This document shows, one piece after another, positions 1-9,063 of a stretch of DNA of 64,000 nucleotides. This DNA is from UBA2421 sp002343075 (GTDB lineage Bacteria; Planctomycetota; Phycisphaerae; Tepidisphaerales; Tepidisphaeraceae): positions 62,001 to 126,000 of the forward strand of contig CALJLN010000045.1 in NCBI GenBank assembly GCA_937982565.1, written 5' to 3'. The notes under the pieces were generated by a model that saw nothing but the letters and a program-made list of their open reading frames with translations, was not told where the DNA came from and ran no database searches. A program made the translations under genes and the position numbers. Each line of letters opens with the position of its first letter. Position 1 is the first letter of the stretch.

Positions 1-351
1 CACATCATTCTGTCGCATCACGGCGAGTATGAGTTTGGCTCACCCCGGCTGCCCAGCACGCCGGAAGCGATCGCTGTGCACATGATTGAGAACATGGATG
101 CGAAGTTGATGATGAGCCTCGGCGTCACCCGCGGCGAAGGCGTTTCTGAAGGGAATTGGACGGAGTACCAAAAGGCGTTTAATGGCAAGCTATATCGCCC
201 CGATGTTGCCCCCGCCGATGCTCCGCTGACAGAGGCACTCCCGATTGTCGGCCCAGCGCCAACCCGCTCGCCAGCCGCTGAAACGCCGGCTTCGGGCAAC
301 GTGCAGATCAGCAACCCACTGTTCGCTGCCAGCGCGCCGCGAAACAAATGA
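1..351 (+). CDS. YhaM-like 3'-5' exoribonuclease, C-terminal part
   Basis: The reading frame is open from base 1 and ends at a TGA after a Lys codon, so only the C-terminus (about 116 residues) is present. It begins HIILSHHGEYEFGSPRLP and continues TPEAIAVHMIENMDAK. This block matches the end of the HD domain in YhaM-type exoribonucleases (OB-fold plus HD hydrolase), where the SHHG motif and the Asp of the NxDAK motif help build the metal site. The remaining 60 residues are Pro/Ala-rich and look like a disordered tail. The family trims RNA or DNA 3' ends in the cytoplasm. The OB-fold part lies outside the window, so other HD-domain phosphohydrolases cannot be fully excluded. Confidence 0.75.
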   Translation, partial: HIILSHHGEYEFGSPRLPSTPEAIAVHMIENMDAKLMMSLGVTRGEGVSEGNWTEYQKAFNGKLYRPDVAPADAPLTEALPIVGPAPTRSPAAETPASGNVQISNPLFAASAPRNK

Positions 352-429
352 ACGGACGTCCAGCGCACACATTCACGCCCTAGGACATCGCTTCTCTGCC
401 GAGCCTTGCCGCCTGTAGAAGACGCTACC

Positions 430-1557
430 CTACGCGGAGTGGTTACTGGCATCGGCCGCGAGTTGCTCCGATGCCTCAGCGAGGAATTCTTCGGCACGCG
501 CGATTGCTTCGGCTTCCGTCTGGGTGCGCTCGCGCACGCTGACGAGTGAGCGAAACGGATGTTCAAGCCGATCATCGTAACACCCGAAGATCGCAGCACA
601 CGGCACGGCAGCCTCCCGGCATGCTGCGGCCACGCGAACGGGCATTTTACCTGCCATGCTGGCTGCATCGAATCGGCCCTCGCCGGTGATACACAAGTCG
701 GCACCGCGGAGGCGATCGCGCAGGCGCGTGGCATCGATGGTAAGTTCGGCGCCAGGCCGCATCCCTGCTGCAAAAAATGCCATCATCCCGAAGCCCAACC
801 CACCCGCGGCACCGGCCCCCGGCCGCAGAGCGATGTCTTCTACATTGCAGCGGATTGCAAGTAATCTCAGCCACTCATCAAACAGGTTGATTTGCGCGTC
901 GGTCGCGCCCTTTTGTCTCCCAAACACGCGCGCCGCCCCGGTGTCACCGAAAAGCGGGTTTGATACATCGCATGCAACCGTGATCTCAATGCCCGATAGC
1001 TTGTCGCCACGGTGCGACTTGATGCGCACCACGCGAGGCAAGTCTCGGCCGCACAGTGGCTCGGTGAGACTGGTCGGCTCACCGCCATCGAGCAGTACCG
1101 GCAGACCGGCCGCGTGGCAGCAGCCGATGCCTCCGTCGATCGTCGCACTACCCCCGATTCCGAGGACGATTCTCCGGCACCCAGCCTCCACCGCGGCCAG
1201 CAGAAGTTCGCCTGTCCCGAAAGTGGTGGTGGCTTCCGGATTGTGGTCGCGAACGTCGGTCAGCAGTTCAATGCCCGATGCGCTGCTCATCTCGAGGACC
1301 GCCGTCAGATCGGGAAGCATCCCAAACGTCGCATCGACCTTCATTTCGGGCAGGGGGCCGGTGACGCGCCGGGTGACGCGCTCGCCACCGCAGGCGCGAA
1401 GCATCGTATCAACAAATCCCTCGCCACCGTCGGACATTGGGCAGCAATCAATAACTGCATCGGGGCGCGCTCTCCGGACGCCAATTGCCATCGCATCAGC
1501 CACGCGCACGGCGGAGAGGCAATTCTTGAACTTGTCAGGGGCAAGCACGACTCTCAT
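430..1557 (-). CDS. Glycerate kinase (GarK/GlxK family)
   Basis: This 375-residue protein has the length and motifs of the type-1 glycerate kinase family, which phosphorylates D-glycerate (normally to 2-phosphoglycerate) and feeds glycolysis. Visible motifs are VVLAPDKFKNCLSA at the N-terminus, PMSDGGEGFVDT near residue 45, GIGGSATIDGG near residue 130, and TGEGRFDAASMAGKMPVRVA near residue 290. It starts 33 bp after the stop of the Do-like protease on the same strand, so the two may be co-transcribed, although the functions are unrelated. No clear Shine-Dalgarno sequence precedes the ATG. The family call is secure; the exact phosphorylation position is taken from the family. Confidence 0.9.
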   Translation of the reverse strand: MRVVLAPDKFKNCLSAVRVADAMAIGVRRARPDAVIDCCPMSDGGEGFVDTMLRACGGERVTRRVTGPLPEMKVDATFGMLPDLTAVLEMSSASGIELLTDVRDHNPEATTTFGTGELLLAAVEAGCRRIVLGIGGSATIDGGIGCCHAAGLPVLLDGGEPTSLTEPLCGRDLPRVVRIKSHRGDKLSGIEITVACDVSNPLFGDTGAARVFGRQKGATDAQINLFDEWLRLLAIRCNVEDIALRPGAGAAGGLGFGMMAFFAAGMRPGAELTIDATRLRDRLRGADLCITGEGRFDAASMAGKMPVRVAAACREAAVPCAAIFGCYDDRLEHPFRSLVSVRERTQTEAEAIARAEEFLAEASEQLAADASNHSA

Positions 1558-1590
1558 CGGTGCGAAACCAATATCTGCGGCGACTGCTGG

Positions 1591-2895
1591 CTACAATGTC
1601 ACAAAAATCGACCCCACGGCGTTCTGGCGCACCACGCCGAAACGGATGCGCCCCGATTGCGGCAGGGCGTTCATCAATCCCGAAAAGTCACTTTCATTGC
1701 GGACGATGTATCGCCCGATCTGCACAATCACATCGCCCGGCTGCACCCCGGCCCGGGCAGCGGGGGAGCGCGCTAGCACCTCCATCACCAGCATGCCATT
1801 CTCGACAGGAATGCCATACTTCTGCGAAAGCGCCGGTGTGAGCATCTCAAGCTTCAGCCCCAACCGATCGCGCGCAACCGCCAGGCCCTCGGGAAGCGGT
1901 AACTGCCTGGCCGCGACGGTTTCCGTGCTGCCGTCGATCAGCTCGATGCTCACCTGATCACCGTCGCTTAACTTCAACAGTTGCACATACGCATCGAGGA
2001 TATCGCGCACCTCGCGGCCATTCACCTTCTTCACGGCTTTGCCGCCGAGCGTCACCTCCGGTGTGACCGTTGCCGGCGCCGCTAGCGCGCGCCGTTCGGT
2101 CAGTTGCAGCGGAAGATCGAGCTTGGCCGTCTGTTTAGGCGATAGCAACTCCGGAATGAGATCGCGAAGCGTGTTGACCTGAATCGCAAAGCCGATGTTC
2201 TGCGCGTCGCCCCGGATGGCAGTGTTGATGCCGATCACCTGCCCATATGCGTTCAGCAACGGCCCGCCGGAGTTGCCGGGATTGATCGCTGCATCGGTCT
2301 GCAACACGTCCTTCAGCGATATCTGCTGGTTGATGGGCAGCTCTCGGTGTAAGGCGCTGACAATTCCTGTGCTCACACTATGCGAGTAGCCGAGCGGGTT
2401 GCCGACTGCGATCACCGGCTCGCCGATCATCAGGTCGCTGCTATCGCCGAGCGGAAGTGTGGGGAACGGCCCCGTCTCCCCGATTTTCAGCACAGCAAGG
2501 TCCGCCTCGGCATCAGAGCTGATCACCTCCGCGGGTAGTTTGCGACCGTCGGCCAGCTCGATCGTCACGGTGCGCGCGCGGTCGATCACATGATGGTTCG
2601 TAATCACATACCCATCGGGATGCGCAATGAAACCGCTGCCCAGCGAGCCGGCATCGCGCTCGACGATCTGCCCCGGCCCGAACTGTTCAAAGAACGGATC
2701 GCCCCCAAACGCGCTGACGCGCTGACGCACACGCTTGGTCGCCGAGATGTTCACAACCGCGTCTTTGGTTTTCTCAAACACACCGACGGTAACGGTCTTG
2801 CGAAGGTTGATAGCTTCGGGTGGCTCGGCTTGTGCAACAAGCGCACAAGCCGCGATGCCCGCGACGGCGGCAATGGATTTGATCATGGTATTCAT
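1591..2895 (-). CDS. Do-like (HtrA/DegP family) periplasmic serine protease
   Basis: This 434-residue exported protease starts with a signal peptide (about residues 1-23, ending AQA). The trypsin-like domain keeps the whole catalytic triad: His102 in TNHHVID, Asp132 in EADLAVLKI and Ser209 in NPGNSGGPL. Two PDZ-type regions follow. The first (about 270-330) is degraded. The second (about 345-430) has the pattern SPAARAGVQPGDVIVQIG. The family degrades misfolded envelope proteins. AGGAGG lies only three bases before the chosen ATG; a second in-frame ATG nine bases on would have a longer spacing, so the start could be residue 4. Glycerate kinase follows downstream. Confidence 0.92.
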   Translation of the reverse strand: MNTMIKSIAAVAGIAACALVAQAEPPEAINLRKTVTVGVFEKTKDAVVNISATKRVRQRVSAFGGDPFFEQFGPGQIVERDAGSLGSGFIAHPDGYVITNHHVIDRARTVTIELADGRKLPAEVISSDAEADLAVLKIGETGPFPTLPLGDSSDLMIGEPVIAVGNPLGYSHSVSTGIVSALHRELPINQQISLKDVLQTDAAINPGNSGGPLLNAYGQVIGINTAIRGDAQNIGFAIQVNTLRDLIPELLSPKQTAKLDLPLQLTERRALAAPATVTPEVTLGGKAVKKVNGREVRDILDAYVQLLKLSDGDQVSIELIDGSTETVAARQLPLPEGLAVARDRLGLKLEMLTPALSQKYGIPVENGMLVMEVLARSPAARAGVQPGDVIVQIGRYIVRNESDFSGLMNALPQSGRIRFGVVRQNAVGSIFVTL

Positions 2896-3084
2896 CTTCC
2901 TCCTACACGCTTCAACCCCGGAAAAGTTCTACCTGCATATTAGCGCCGATCAACGCGGATTTTTCAAAGGAACGCCCGAGATTCGAGAACGCGCCGCACC
3001 GCTTTGCAAAGTCTGCCTCTTTCATCTGCGTTCATCTGCGTTAATCTGCGGCGGTTGAACCGTCTAAGCTGGAGAATAGTAGGG
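2896..3084. repeat. Divergent intergenic region with inverted TCTGCG-type repeat
   Basis: The 189-bp gap between the divergent protease and dehydrogenase genes contains three 10-bp direct units at 3021-3050 (TTCATCTGCG twice, then TTAATCTGCG). An opposing, diverged copy lies at 2943-2961, where the minus strand reads ATCCGCGTTGATCGGCG. The two arms could fold into an imperfect hairpin with a loop of about 60 bases. It resembles the short extragenic repeats seen many times in planctomycete genomes (recalled, not searched). No convincing promoter was picked out. Confidence 0.5.
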
Positions 3085-4269
3085 ATGAAACCAATCAACA
3101 TATGCCTTGTCGGTCAGAAGTTCATGGGCCGGACCCACAGCAATGCGTTTCTGAAAGTCGGCAAGTTCTTTGATTGCCCGCGCGACCCCGTCATGCACAC
3201 CATCTGCGGGCGCAACCTCGCCGAGCTGCGCGAGTTTCAGTCGCGATGGGGATGGAAGCACGCCACCACCGACTGGCGCGCCGCGGTGACCGACGCGCAG
3301 ATTCATTTGGTCGACATCGGCACACCCAACCACCTTCACAAAGAGATGGCCATCGCCGCGCTCGAGGCCGGCAAGCACGTTGCCTGCGAAAAGCCGCTCG
3401 CCGGCACGCTCGCCGATGCCCGCGACATGCTCGTCGCGGCGAGGCGCGCCAAGCAGAGCAAGACGTTCGTCTGGTACAACTACCGCCGCTGCCCCGCGGT
3501 GGCGTTGGCGCATCAACTCGCGCGCGCCGGCAGGCTCGGCCGCATCTACCATGTGCGGGCGCACTACCTGCAGGACTGGGGCGGGCCTGACGTGCCGCTA
3601 CTCTGGCGATTCCAAAAGAAATACGCCGGCAGCGGGGCACATGGCGACCTCAATGCCCACATTATCGACATGGCCCGCTTCATCACCGGCGATGAAATCA
3701 CCGAAGTCGTCGGCTCCATCGCTGAAACGTTTATCAAAGAGCGCGCCATCGTCGACGAAGGCCCCCGCGGCGGAATCGCCGGCGGCACGCGCGGCGCAAA
3801 ACGCAAAGGCAAAGGCGATGTCGATGATGCCGTGCTTTTTCTCGCTCGCTTCAAGCAAGGCGCCATCGCCACTTTTGAAGCCACGCGCCTCGCCACCGGC
3901 AACCAGAACAAAAACGGCATCGAAATCAACGGCGACAAGGGCAGCATTCGCTTCAACTTCGAAGACATGAACTACCTCGACTACTACGACGCCACCGCCG
4001 AGCGCAAGGTTCAGGGGTGGACGCGCATCATGGCCACCCACGCCCCCGATCACCCCTACGCCGGCAACTGGTGGCCGGACGCGCACATCCTCGGCTACGA
4101 ACACGGCTTCATCAACCAGACCGCCGACATGCTCAACATCATCGCCGGCAAAAAACCCGTCGTGCCCATGCCCGATTTCGAAGACGCCTACAAAACGCAA
4201 CAAGTGCTGGAGGCCGCCATCGTCAGCGCCGAAGATCGCCGGGCGGTGAAGACCGCGGAGATGGAATGA
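3085..4269 (+). CDS. Gfo/Idh/MocA family NAD(P)-dependent oxidoreductase
   Basis: This cytoplasmic sugar or cyclitol dehydrogenase-like enzyme has 394 residues. It opens with KPINICLVGQKFMGRTHSNA, a Rossmann start in which the usual GxGxxG is altered to VGQKFMG. The family EKP motif is present as GKHVACEKPLAGT (near residue 100), whose Lys normally lies in the active site. The C-terminal half carries GDKGSIRFNFEDMNYLDYYD, typical of the substrate-binding sheet. A longer frame reaches back to 3004, but the extra residues are translated from the intergenic repeat, so the ATG at 3085 is preferred. GGAG lies 10 bases upstream and AGGG just before the ATG. The substrate cannot be told from sequence. 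Confidence 0.88.
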   Translation: MKPINICLVGQKFMGRTHSNAFLKVGKFFDCPRDPVMHTICGRNLAELREFQSRWGWKHATTDWRAAVTDAQIHLVDIGTPNHLHKEMAIAALEAGKHVACEKPLAGTLADARDMLVAARRAKQSKTFVWYNYRRCPAVALAHQLARAGRLGRIYHVRAHYLQDWGGPDVPLLWRFQKKYAGSGAHGDLNAHIIDMARFITGDEITEVVGSIAETFIKERAIVDEGPRGGIAGGTRGAKRKGKGDVDDAVLFLARFKQGAIATFEATRLATGNQNKNGIEINGDKGSIRFNFEDMNYLDYYDATAERKVQGWTRIMATHAPDHPYAGNWWPDAHILGYEHGFINQTADMLNIIAGKKPVVPMPDFEDAYKTQQVLEAAIVSAEDRRAVKTAEME

Positions 4270-4309
4270 AGGCGTGCCGACACGCCGGGGAAGAGGCACG
4301 GAGGCATAT

Positions 4310-4381
4310 AGGGAGATGGGGAGATAGGGAGATAGGCACGGGGGCACAGAGGCACGAAGGCACAGAGGCGGAGAGGCACGG
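4310..4381. repeat. 8-bp tandem repeat array
   Basis: Nine consecutive 8-bp units follow the dehydrogenase gene: three of RGGGAGAT (4310-4333), then six of mostly RGGCACRG (4334-4381), in unbroken phase across the change of unit type. The array abuts the 3' end of the truncated small gene on the minus strand. It is non-coding in any convincing frame. Confidence 0.7.
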
Positions 4382-4390
4382 AGGGACGGG

Positions 4391-4591
4391 CTAGAAAACG
4401 AGCGAGGCCGGCAGTCTGAGGCTCGCCGCCTGCAGCTTCGTGCTGCAGTCCTGCTGCTTCGTCACGAACTCCGAACTGATCACCTTAGTCACCCCAAACG
4501 CCTCAGGCGTCGCATCGATCAACGCCCCAAAATTGACCGCCCACGCCCGCAACGCCTCATCCTTCTTGGGCAGATAATCCTTGATCGCCAT
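4391..4591 (-). CDS. Small protein, likely truncated member of a planctomycete family
   Basis: The encoded protein has 66 residues and starts MAIKDYLPKKDEALRAWAVN. A purine-rich GGGAAGG sits eight bases upstream of the ATG at 4591, which decides the start over a longer frame from 4642. The N-terminus resembles a family of roughly 200-residue planctomycete proteins that start M-(P/A)-I-(K/R)-D-(F/Y)-x-P and often carry fibronectin-like domains (from memory). Here the frame stops soon after FVTKQQDCSTKLQAAS, next to the 8-bp tandem array. The gene therefore looks cut short by the repeat insertion. It may be a remnant rather than a working gene. Confidence 0.5.
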   Translation of the reverse strand: MAIKDYLPKKDEALRAWAVNFGALIDATPEAFGVTKVISSEFVTKQQDCSTKLQAASLRLPASLVF

Positions 4592-4997
4592 GTCGCATCC
4601 TTCCCTTTCTAATAGAAAAAGGACAGGCGACACGAGGCCCACGCGGGCCGAGATATCGCCTTATCTTGGAGGTATCGGGTGGATGCGGAGACGAGTTAAC
4701 TCCTCACAAGAGAATTCGCCGGATGAATGTGAAATCTCTCGCCGAAAACCCCGCTGCCACTCGCCGGAACATCCGTTTCGAAATCGGCCGATCGGCCGCA
4801 AATGCTTCAACTCCGACTTGACAAACGTCCGCTCCGCGCGCGATCATCGAGATGTCAGTCGAGCGACCCGACCCGACCCGCCGGCTCGGCTGCCAAGGGT
4901 TCTTGACGCGTCGGCACCGACCTCTCGGCGCACAGCATCAGCGGCATCGGCGACCCACCAATGCCGCAGGGTTCAACGGGGCCTCGGGGCGTGAAGG
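4592..4997. promoter_or_regulatory. 406-bp intergenic region with candidate promoter at 4818-4847
   Basis: The stretch separates the truncated minus-strand gene from the delta-60 protein. On the plus strand TTGACA (4818-4823) is followed after 18 bp by GATCAT (4842-4847), a perfect -35 with a weak -10, which could drive the large downstream gene. GGCCC-ACGC-GGGCC (4636-4650) forms a small hairpin. No coding frame in the rest looks real. Confidence 0.35.
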
Positions 4998-7900
4998 GTG
5001 GTTCTTGTGTTCTCGGCTTTCTTCAATTCATCGGCGGCAAAGATGTGCTCGTTGTTCCGTCCGTCCGTCAGCAACGGGCATGCCTTTGATCCAAGAAATC
5101 GGGCCGCTATGGCCGTATTTAGCACCGATTTCCTGGAGTCTCGCCTCCACTTCGGGTTTTCAGATTTCAGCTATGGCAACGGGGGCTTCATTACGACCGA
5201 TATCGGGACGAGTTCGACCGACACTGTGTTCGACGTGGCGATCCAGCCAGATTTCAAGTCGGTGGTTGTTGGAAGCACGGGCAACGACTTTGCCATCGCG
5301 CGATACAGCAGCGATAGTTCATTGGACGAGGCTTTTGATACCGACGGCAAACTTGTACTGAATCTCGGCGGCACCGACATTGCACACGGTGTTGCGGTCC
5401 AACCCGACGCAAAGATTGTCGTGGTTGGTGAATCCGCCGGAAACTGGGCGTTGACCCGCCTGAATGAGGACGGTTCACTGGACACTACGTTCGACAGCGA
5501 CGGTAAGGTCTTCACTGACCTCGGCGCGAGCATTGACACGGCGTGGAGCGTTGTTCTCGATCCCGCGACAAACAAGATTTATGCTGCTGGGATTGGTGGC
5601 GACACCGGCGGGAACCCATATGTGGTCATCTGCCGCTACAACACCAACGGATCACTCGACACCAGCTGGGATGGAGATGGTAAAAAGTACACTGGGTTCG
5701 CAAGCGACAACTGCGCGTATTCGATTCAACTCGATGGCAAAGTTGTAATCGCCGGAAAGCTCAACGGAAACTTCCTTATCGCGCGCTACAACACGAATGG
5801 CACGTTTGACACGTCATTTGATGGTGACGGAAGGCAAAGCGTCGACTTCGGAACATCCTCTGACAGCGGTTATGGCTTGGCCGTTCAAAGCGACGGAAAG
5901 CTCGTCGTTGCTGGGGTGAAAGGCACGGGTTCCAGTGGTCAGTTCGCGCTCGCCCGGCTGAACACCAACGGATCGTTGGATAGCACGTTTGGCTCGAGTG
6001 GAACGGTAACCACAAGCTTCACCGGTGGTAACGCCGCCGCATATGATGTGCGCGTCCTTGCCGACGGCCGAATCGTTGCCGTGGGTGGCGCGAATTCCGA
6101 CTTTGCAATCGCCAAGTACAATTCAAACGGTACGCTCGACACAACGTTCGATACCGACGGCCTGGCGACGCTTGACCTCGGCGCTACCGAGTTTATCCGC
6201 GCTGGAGATATCGACGGCGAAGGGGTTCTTACGGTAGCTGGTTCGTCGGGTTCAGATTTCGCACATTCGCGTGCCTACGTTGATCGACTGGTCGCCGCAA
6301 CGGCGCCCAGCGCGTCGTCGACAGCTCCGTCGACGCTGCTTCTCAATTGGAGTGACGGCAATTTGGGCGAGTCGTCGTGGCGCGTCGAGCGTGACGCCTC
6401 TTCAACGTTTCCAGCTCCAGAGTCGATCCTAACTGGGAAAATGTATGAGGCAGAATGGCTCGACGGCGAATTGGAGGAAGGACACATCTATTATTATCGA
6501 TTGACCGCGTTAAGCCCCAGCACTTCCTCAAGCGTATCATCCGCTTTCGCTGGTATTGCCGGTCCACAAAACGCGGGTTCATTTTTCATCGCCAACGGTG
6601 TGAACGCGCTTGATCGCGTTCTGACTTGGGATCAACCGTCCATCGCGTCCTACGGTGCGGTCGAACTAGAGCGATCCACGGCGTCTGATTTCTCGCAGAA
6701 TCTCACGACCATTTCCGTGTCGTCCGGTGCGATCACCGTGACCGACACATTGCCTGCGGCAGGCGACTATTACTACCGCATTCGGCGAGTTGGCAGCGGC
6801 ACCAACGCACTTACTGGGCTGACGATTTCCGCAGCCTCGGAGTACGAGTACGTGTCGACTAGCGACACCGCAAGCAGAAACACGGTGACAGCGCCGATCA
6901 CGCTCGTTCGCGACGATCTCTATTCGCGTTCCGGGGTAAGTGATCTTGCTCCGGATGGAAGTCGATACATCCTCGTTGGCGATGGTAACTCGCTTCATTT
7001 CAGTGGGGTCGGCACCAACACCAATACCCAGCAAAACAAGAGTTGGTTCGCGAATCAGACAGATGAGTCTGTCCGTCCCCAAGCAGATATCAACTGGTCA
7101 ATTACGACCACCCCGGGTGGTACCAACGTCGTGAGCTACCGCGGATACAACGCTGCTCATATCTTCTCAGGCGTCGGAAATCAGTACAAAATCGCGATGA
7201 ACATCACTCCTGCGGGGGGCACGCTGCTTCAACCTGTGTCCGGCCAGGCCGAAACGGCAACCGTGTACGTTCGCGTGGTCGCCAACGCGCGCGACTCGGC
7301 TAATCGGACGATTTATGTCGCAGGCGATCAGGATACGGGCGCACACTCAGAGTCGGATTTCACTCCCACAGGTCCAACCCAGACTCCGCCAGACCCCGAG
7401 CGCGGCCTGCTCGATGCCAAACCGATCAAACTTCGAGACCTTCAACGGTTCTGTTTCAAACGCGGGTTTACACAGGATTTCAAAATTCTTTTCAAACGGA
7501 ATCGCACTTTCAACTTTCAGCTGCGCAATCCGTATTCGGGCGGTAGTGGAACCGCTGACGTTGCTTTTCAACCGTTTCGCTTGACCAACATCGGAAGCGG
7601 GGGTGTCAGCTCACCGGCGTTTACAAACGTGCTGATTAGTGCGTACGGCTCCGGAGCGCTTCCTCTCCCAACATTCGATCTGCGCGCTGGTACGACGTTC
7701 AGCGCACTTGAGTACGCTGCAAATGGGAACAATCAATTCATCGACATCAACTCTATTCGGATGCTCGGTTCACTCGCGATTTCAGCCGACAAGAAGACGA
7801 TCAATCCGCGCGGGCAGGTGCTGAACCCACGCGGTTCCGTCCTTTCGATATCGAGCGTCAAGTACGACCATGTGAATTTTGGAGTGAACACCAATCACAG

Positions 7901-9032
7901 TTCGCTAAATGGGTTCCTCATTCAGAACGTCGAGACCGTTTCTAGTCCGAACAGTTCAGAACTTGGACCGACAGGCAACTACTTTGCATACCTCGCAGGT
8001 GGATCGAATGTTTTTATCAACAAGTGCAAGACGGGAGACACGCTGCAGAAGGATCACAACATGCGGCTGTTCGCCGACCGCCTGACGATTGCCGATTGCG
8101 ATCTGCGAAACGTCACGGATTGGAGTAGGTTCATCGGTCAACTTGATAAGGATCATCTGGACGATGGAAACACGAGCGGCGCAGACCGAAAAGGAATGCA
8201 TACCATTCGACTGAACGACGGCGATTACATTTGGGCCACGGGAAATCGCATCACCGGTGGTCAGATTTATGTGGGCAAGTTCGAGAGGGGCAATAATACG
8301 ACGTTCAGCGATGGAATCGTCAAGTACTTCGTTTTTGAGCGCAATCGGGTTTTGGCGGACAGCAATGAGACTAATGCCGATTTCATTCGCCAGCCCGAAG
8401 CAACGCCCGGGACAACGGGCGCGTACAGCTACAAAATCAACGACGCTAGAATTTTCATCAATGTCAAAGGCAACAGCAGCGGAGCGAAATTTGGCGTGTT
8501 GCGCAACAACCTGATTGAAAGCACGAATTCACCCTATGGGGTCGTTCAGATGCGCGTCAACGACGACGCGAACTACAAGTTCCTGCAGAACACCATCCGC
8601 TACCGGGGAGACGTTGGAACACCGGATTCATTCTTGAGGCTGGAGCGCCTTGGAACCGGCGACGGCGATTGCGCCATCTATGGGAATCTATTCGCTGAAG
8701 CTCCCAATGGCACGAAGGCAGTCAGACTGAGCGGGACCAATGCTCTGGCAGCCATTACGACCGGGAGCACCGTTCTAAAGGGCCACAACGTATTCGACTC
8801 CGCTTCCGCCTACATGGTCGGAACATCTACACCGACCTTGTCAAGCTGGAACGCACTCGGTGGAAGCGCCGATTTCGAGGCCGAGGCGACGATCGCGCGA
8901 CTCACCGCAGTTCCGACACTCGTGAGCGGAGCCATTGAACGCAATTTTGATGTCGTCGGTGTCATCGACGACTTCGATGGGGGCACAGCGCGTCCGACAA
9001 CAGGGCGGACTGCCGGTGCGTACGAGTTATAG
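4998..9032 (+). CDS. Very large secreted delta-60 repeat / beta-helix surface protein
   Basis: Up to 1344 residues. Around residues 40-55 it has DFLESRLHF, a form of the planctomycete N-terminal LExR motif. Then come about six delta-60 repeats (residues 55-420), each ending in the pattern ARYNTNGTFDTSFDGDG. These repeats are thought to form beta-propeller-like structures. The middle (about 430-800) is Ser/Thr-rich with two fibronectin-like stretches. The C-terminal 400 residues (for example FLIQNVETV and GNYFAYLAGGSNVFINKC) look like a right-handed parallel beta-helix and end in the common TAGAYEL tail. The GTG at 4998 is only the longest choice: the ATG at 5109 (MAVFSTDFLESRL) puts the motif at the very N-terminus, as in relatives, and is probably the true start. 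Export and surface location are inferred. Confidence 0.8.
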   Translation: MVLVFSAFFNSSAAKMCSLFRPSVSNGHAFDPRNRAAMAVFSTDFLESRLHFGFSDFSYGNGGFITTDIGTSSTDTVFDVAIQPDFKSVVVGSTGNDFAIARYSSDSSLDEAFDTDGKLVLNLGGTDIAHGVAVQPDAKIVVVGESAGNWALTRLNEDGSLDTTFDSDGKVFTDLGASIDTAWSVVLDPATNKIYAAGIGGDTGGNPYVVICRYNTNGSLDTSWDGDGKKYTGFASDNCAYSIQLDGKVVIAGKLNGNFLIARYNTNGTFDTSFDGDGRQSVDFGTSSDSGYGLAVQSDGKLVVAGVKGTGSSGQFALARLNTNGSLDSTFGSSGTVTTSFTGGNAAAYDVRVLADGRIVAVGGANSDFAIAKYNSNGTLDTTFDTDGLATLDLGATEFIRAGDIDGEGVLTVAGSSGSDFAHSRAYVDRLVAATAPSASSTAPSTLLLNWSDGNLGESSWRVERDASSTFPAPESILTGKMYEAEWLDGELEEGHIYYYRLTALSPSTSSSVSSAFAGIAGPQNAGSFFIANGVNALDRVLTWDQPSIASYGAVELERSTASDFSQNLTTISVSSGAITVTDTLPAAGDYYYRIRRVGSGTNALTGLTISAASEYEYVSTSDTASRNTVTAPITLVRDDLYSRSGVSDLAPDGSRYILVGDGNSLHFSGVGTNTNTQQNKSWFANQTDESVRPQADINWSITTTPGGTNVVSYRGYNAAHIFSGVGNQYKIAMNITPAGGTLLQPVSGQAETATVYVRVVANARDSANRTIYVAGDQDTGAHSESDFTPTGPTQTPPDPERGLLDAKPIKLRDLQRFCFKRGFTQDFKILFKRNRTFNFQLRNPYSGGSGTADVAFQPFRLTNIGSGGVSSPAFTNVLISAYGSGALPLPTFDLRAGTTFSALEYAANGNNQFIDINSIRMLGSLAISADKKTINPRGQVLNPRGSVLSISSVKYDHVNFGVNTNHSSLNGFLIQNVETVSSPNSSELGPTGNYFAYLAGGSNVFINKCKTGDTLQKDHNMRLFADRLTIADCDLRNVTDWSRFIGQLDKDHLDDGNTSGADRKGMHTIRLNDGDYIWATGNRITGGQIYVGKFERGNNTTFSDGIVKYFVFERNRVLADSNETNADFIRQPEATPGTTGAYSYKINDARIFINVKGNSSGAKFGVLRNNLIESTNSPYGVVQMRVNDDANYKFLQNTIRYRGDVGTPDSFLRLERLGTGDGDCAIYGNLFAEAPNGTKAVRLSGTNALAAITTGSTVLKGHNVFDSASAYMVGTSTPTLSSWNALGGSADFEAEATIARLTAVPTLVSGAIERNFDVVGVIDDFDGGTARPTTGRTAGAYEL

Positions 9033-9063
9033 TCGTTCTTAGATTTCGATCTGGGTTAGAATC

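Noticed and set aside
656..1957. 433-codon open frame on the plus strand
   Set aside because: It runs antisense through glycerate kinase and the Do-like protease, both of which have full motif sets; high-GC sequence keeps the opposite frame open.
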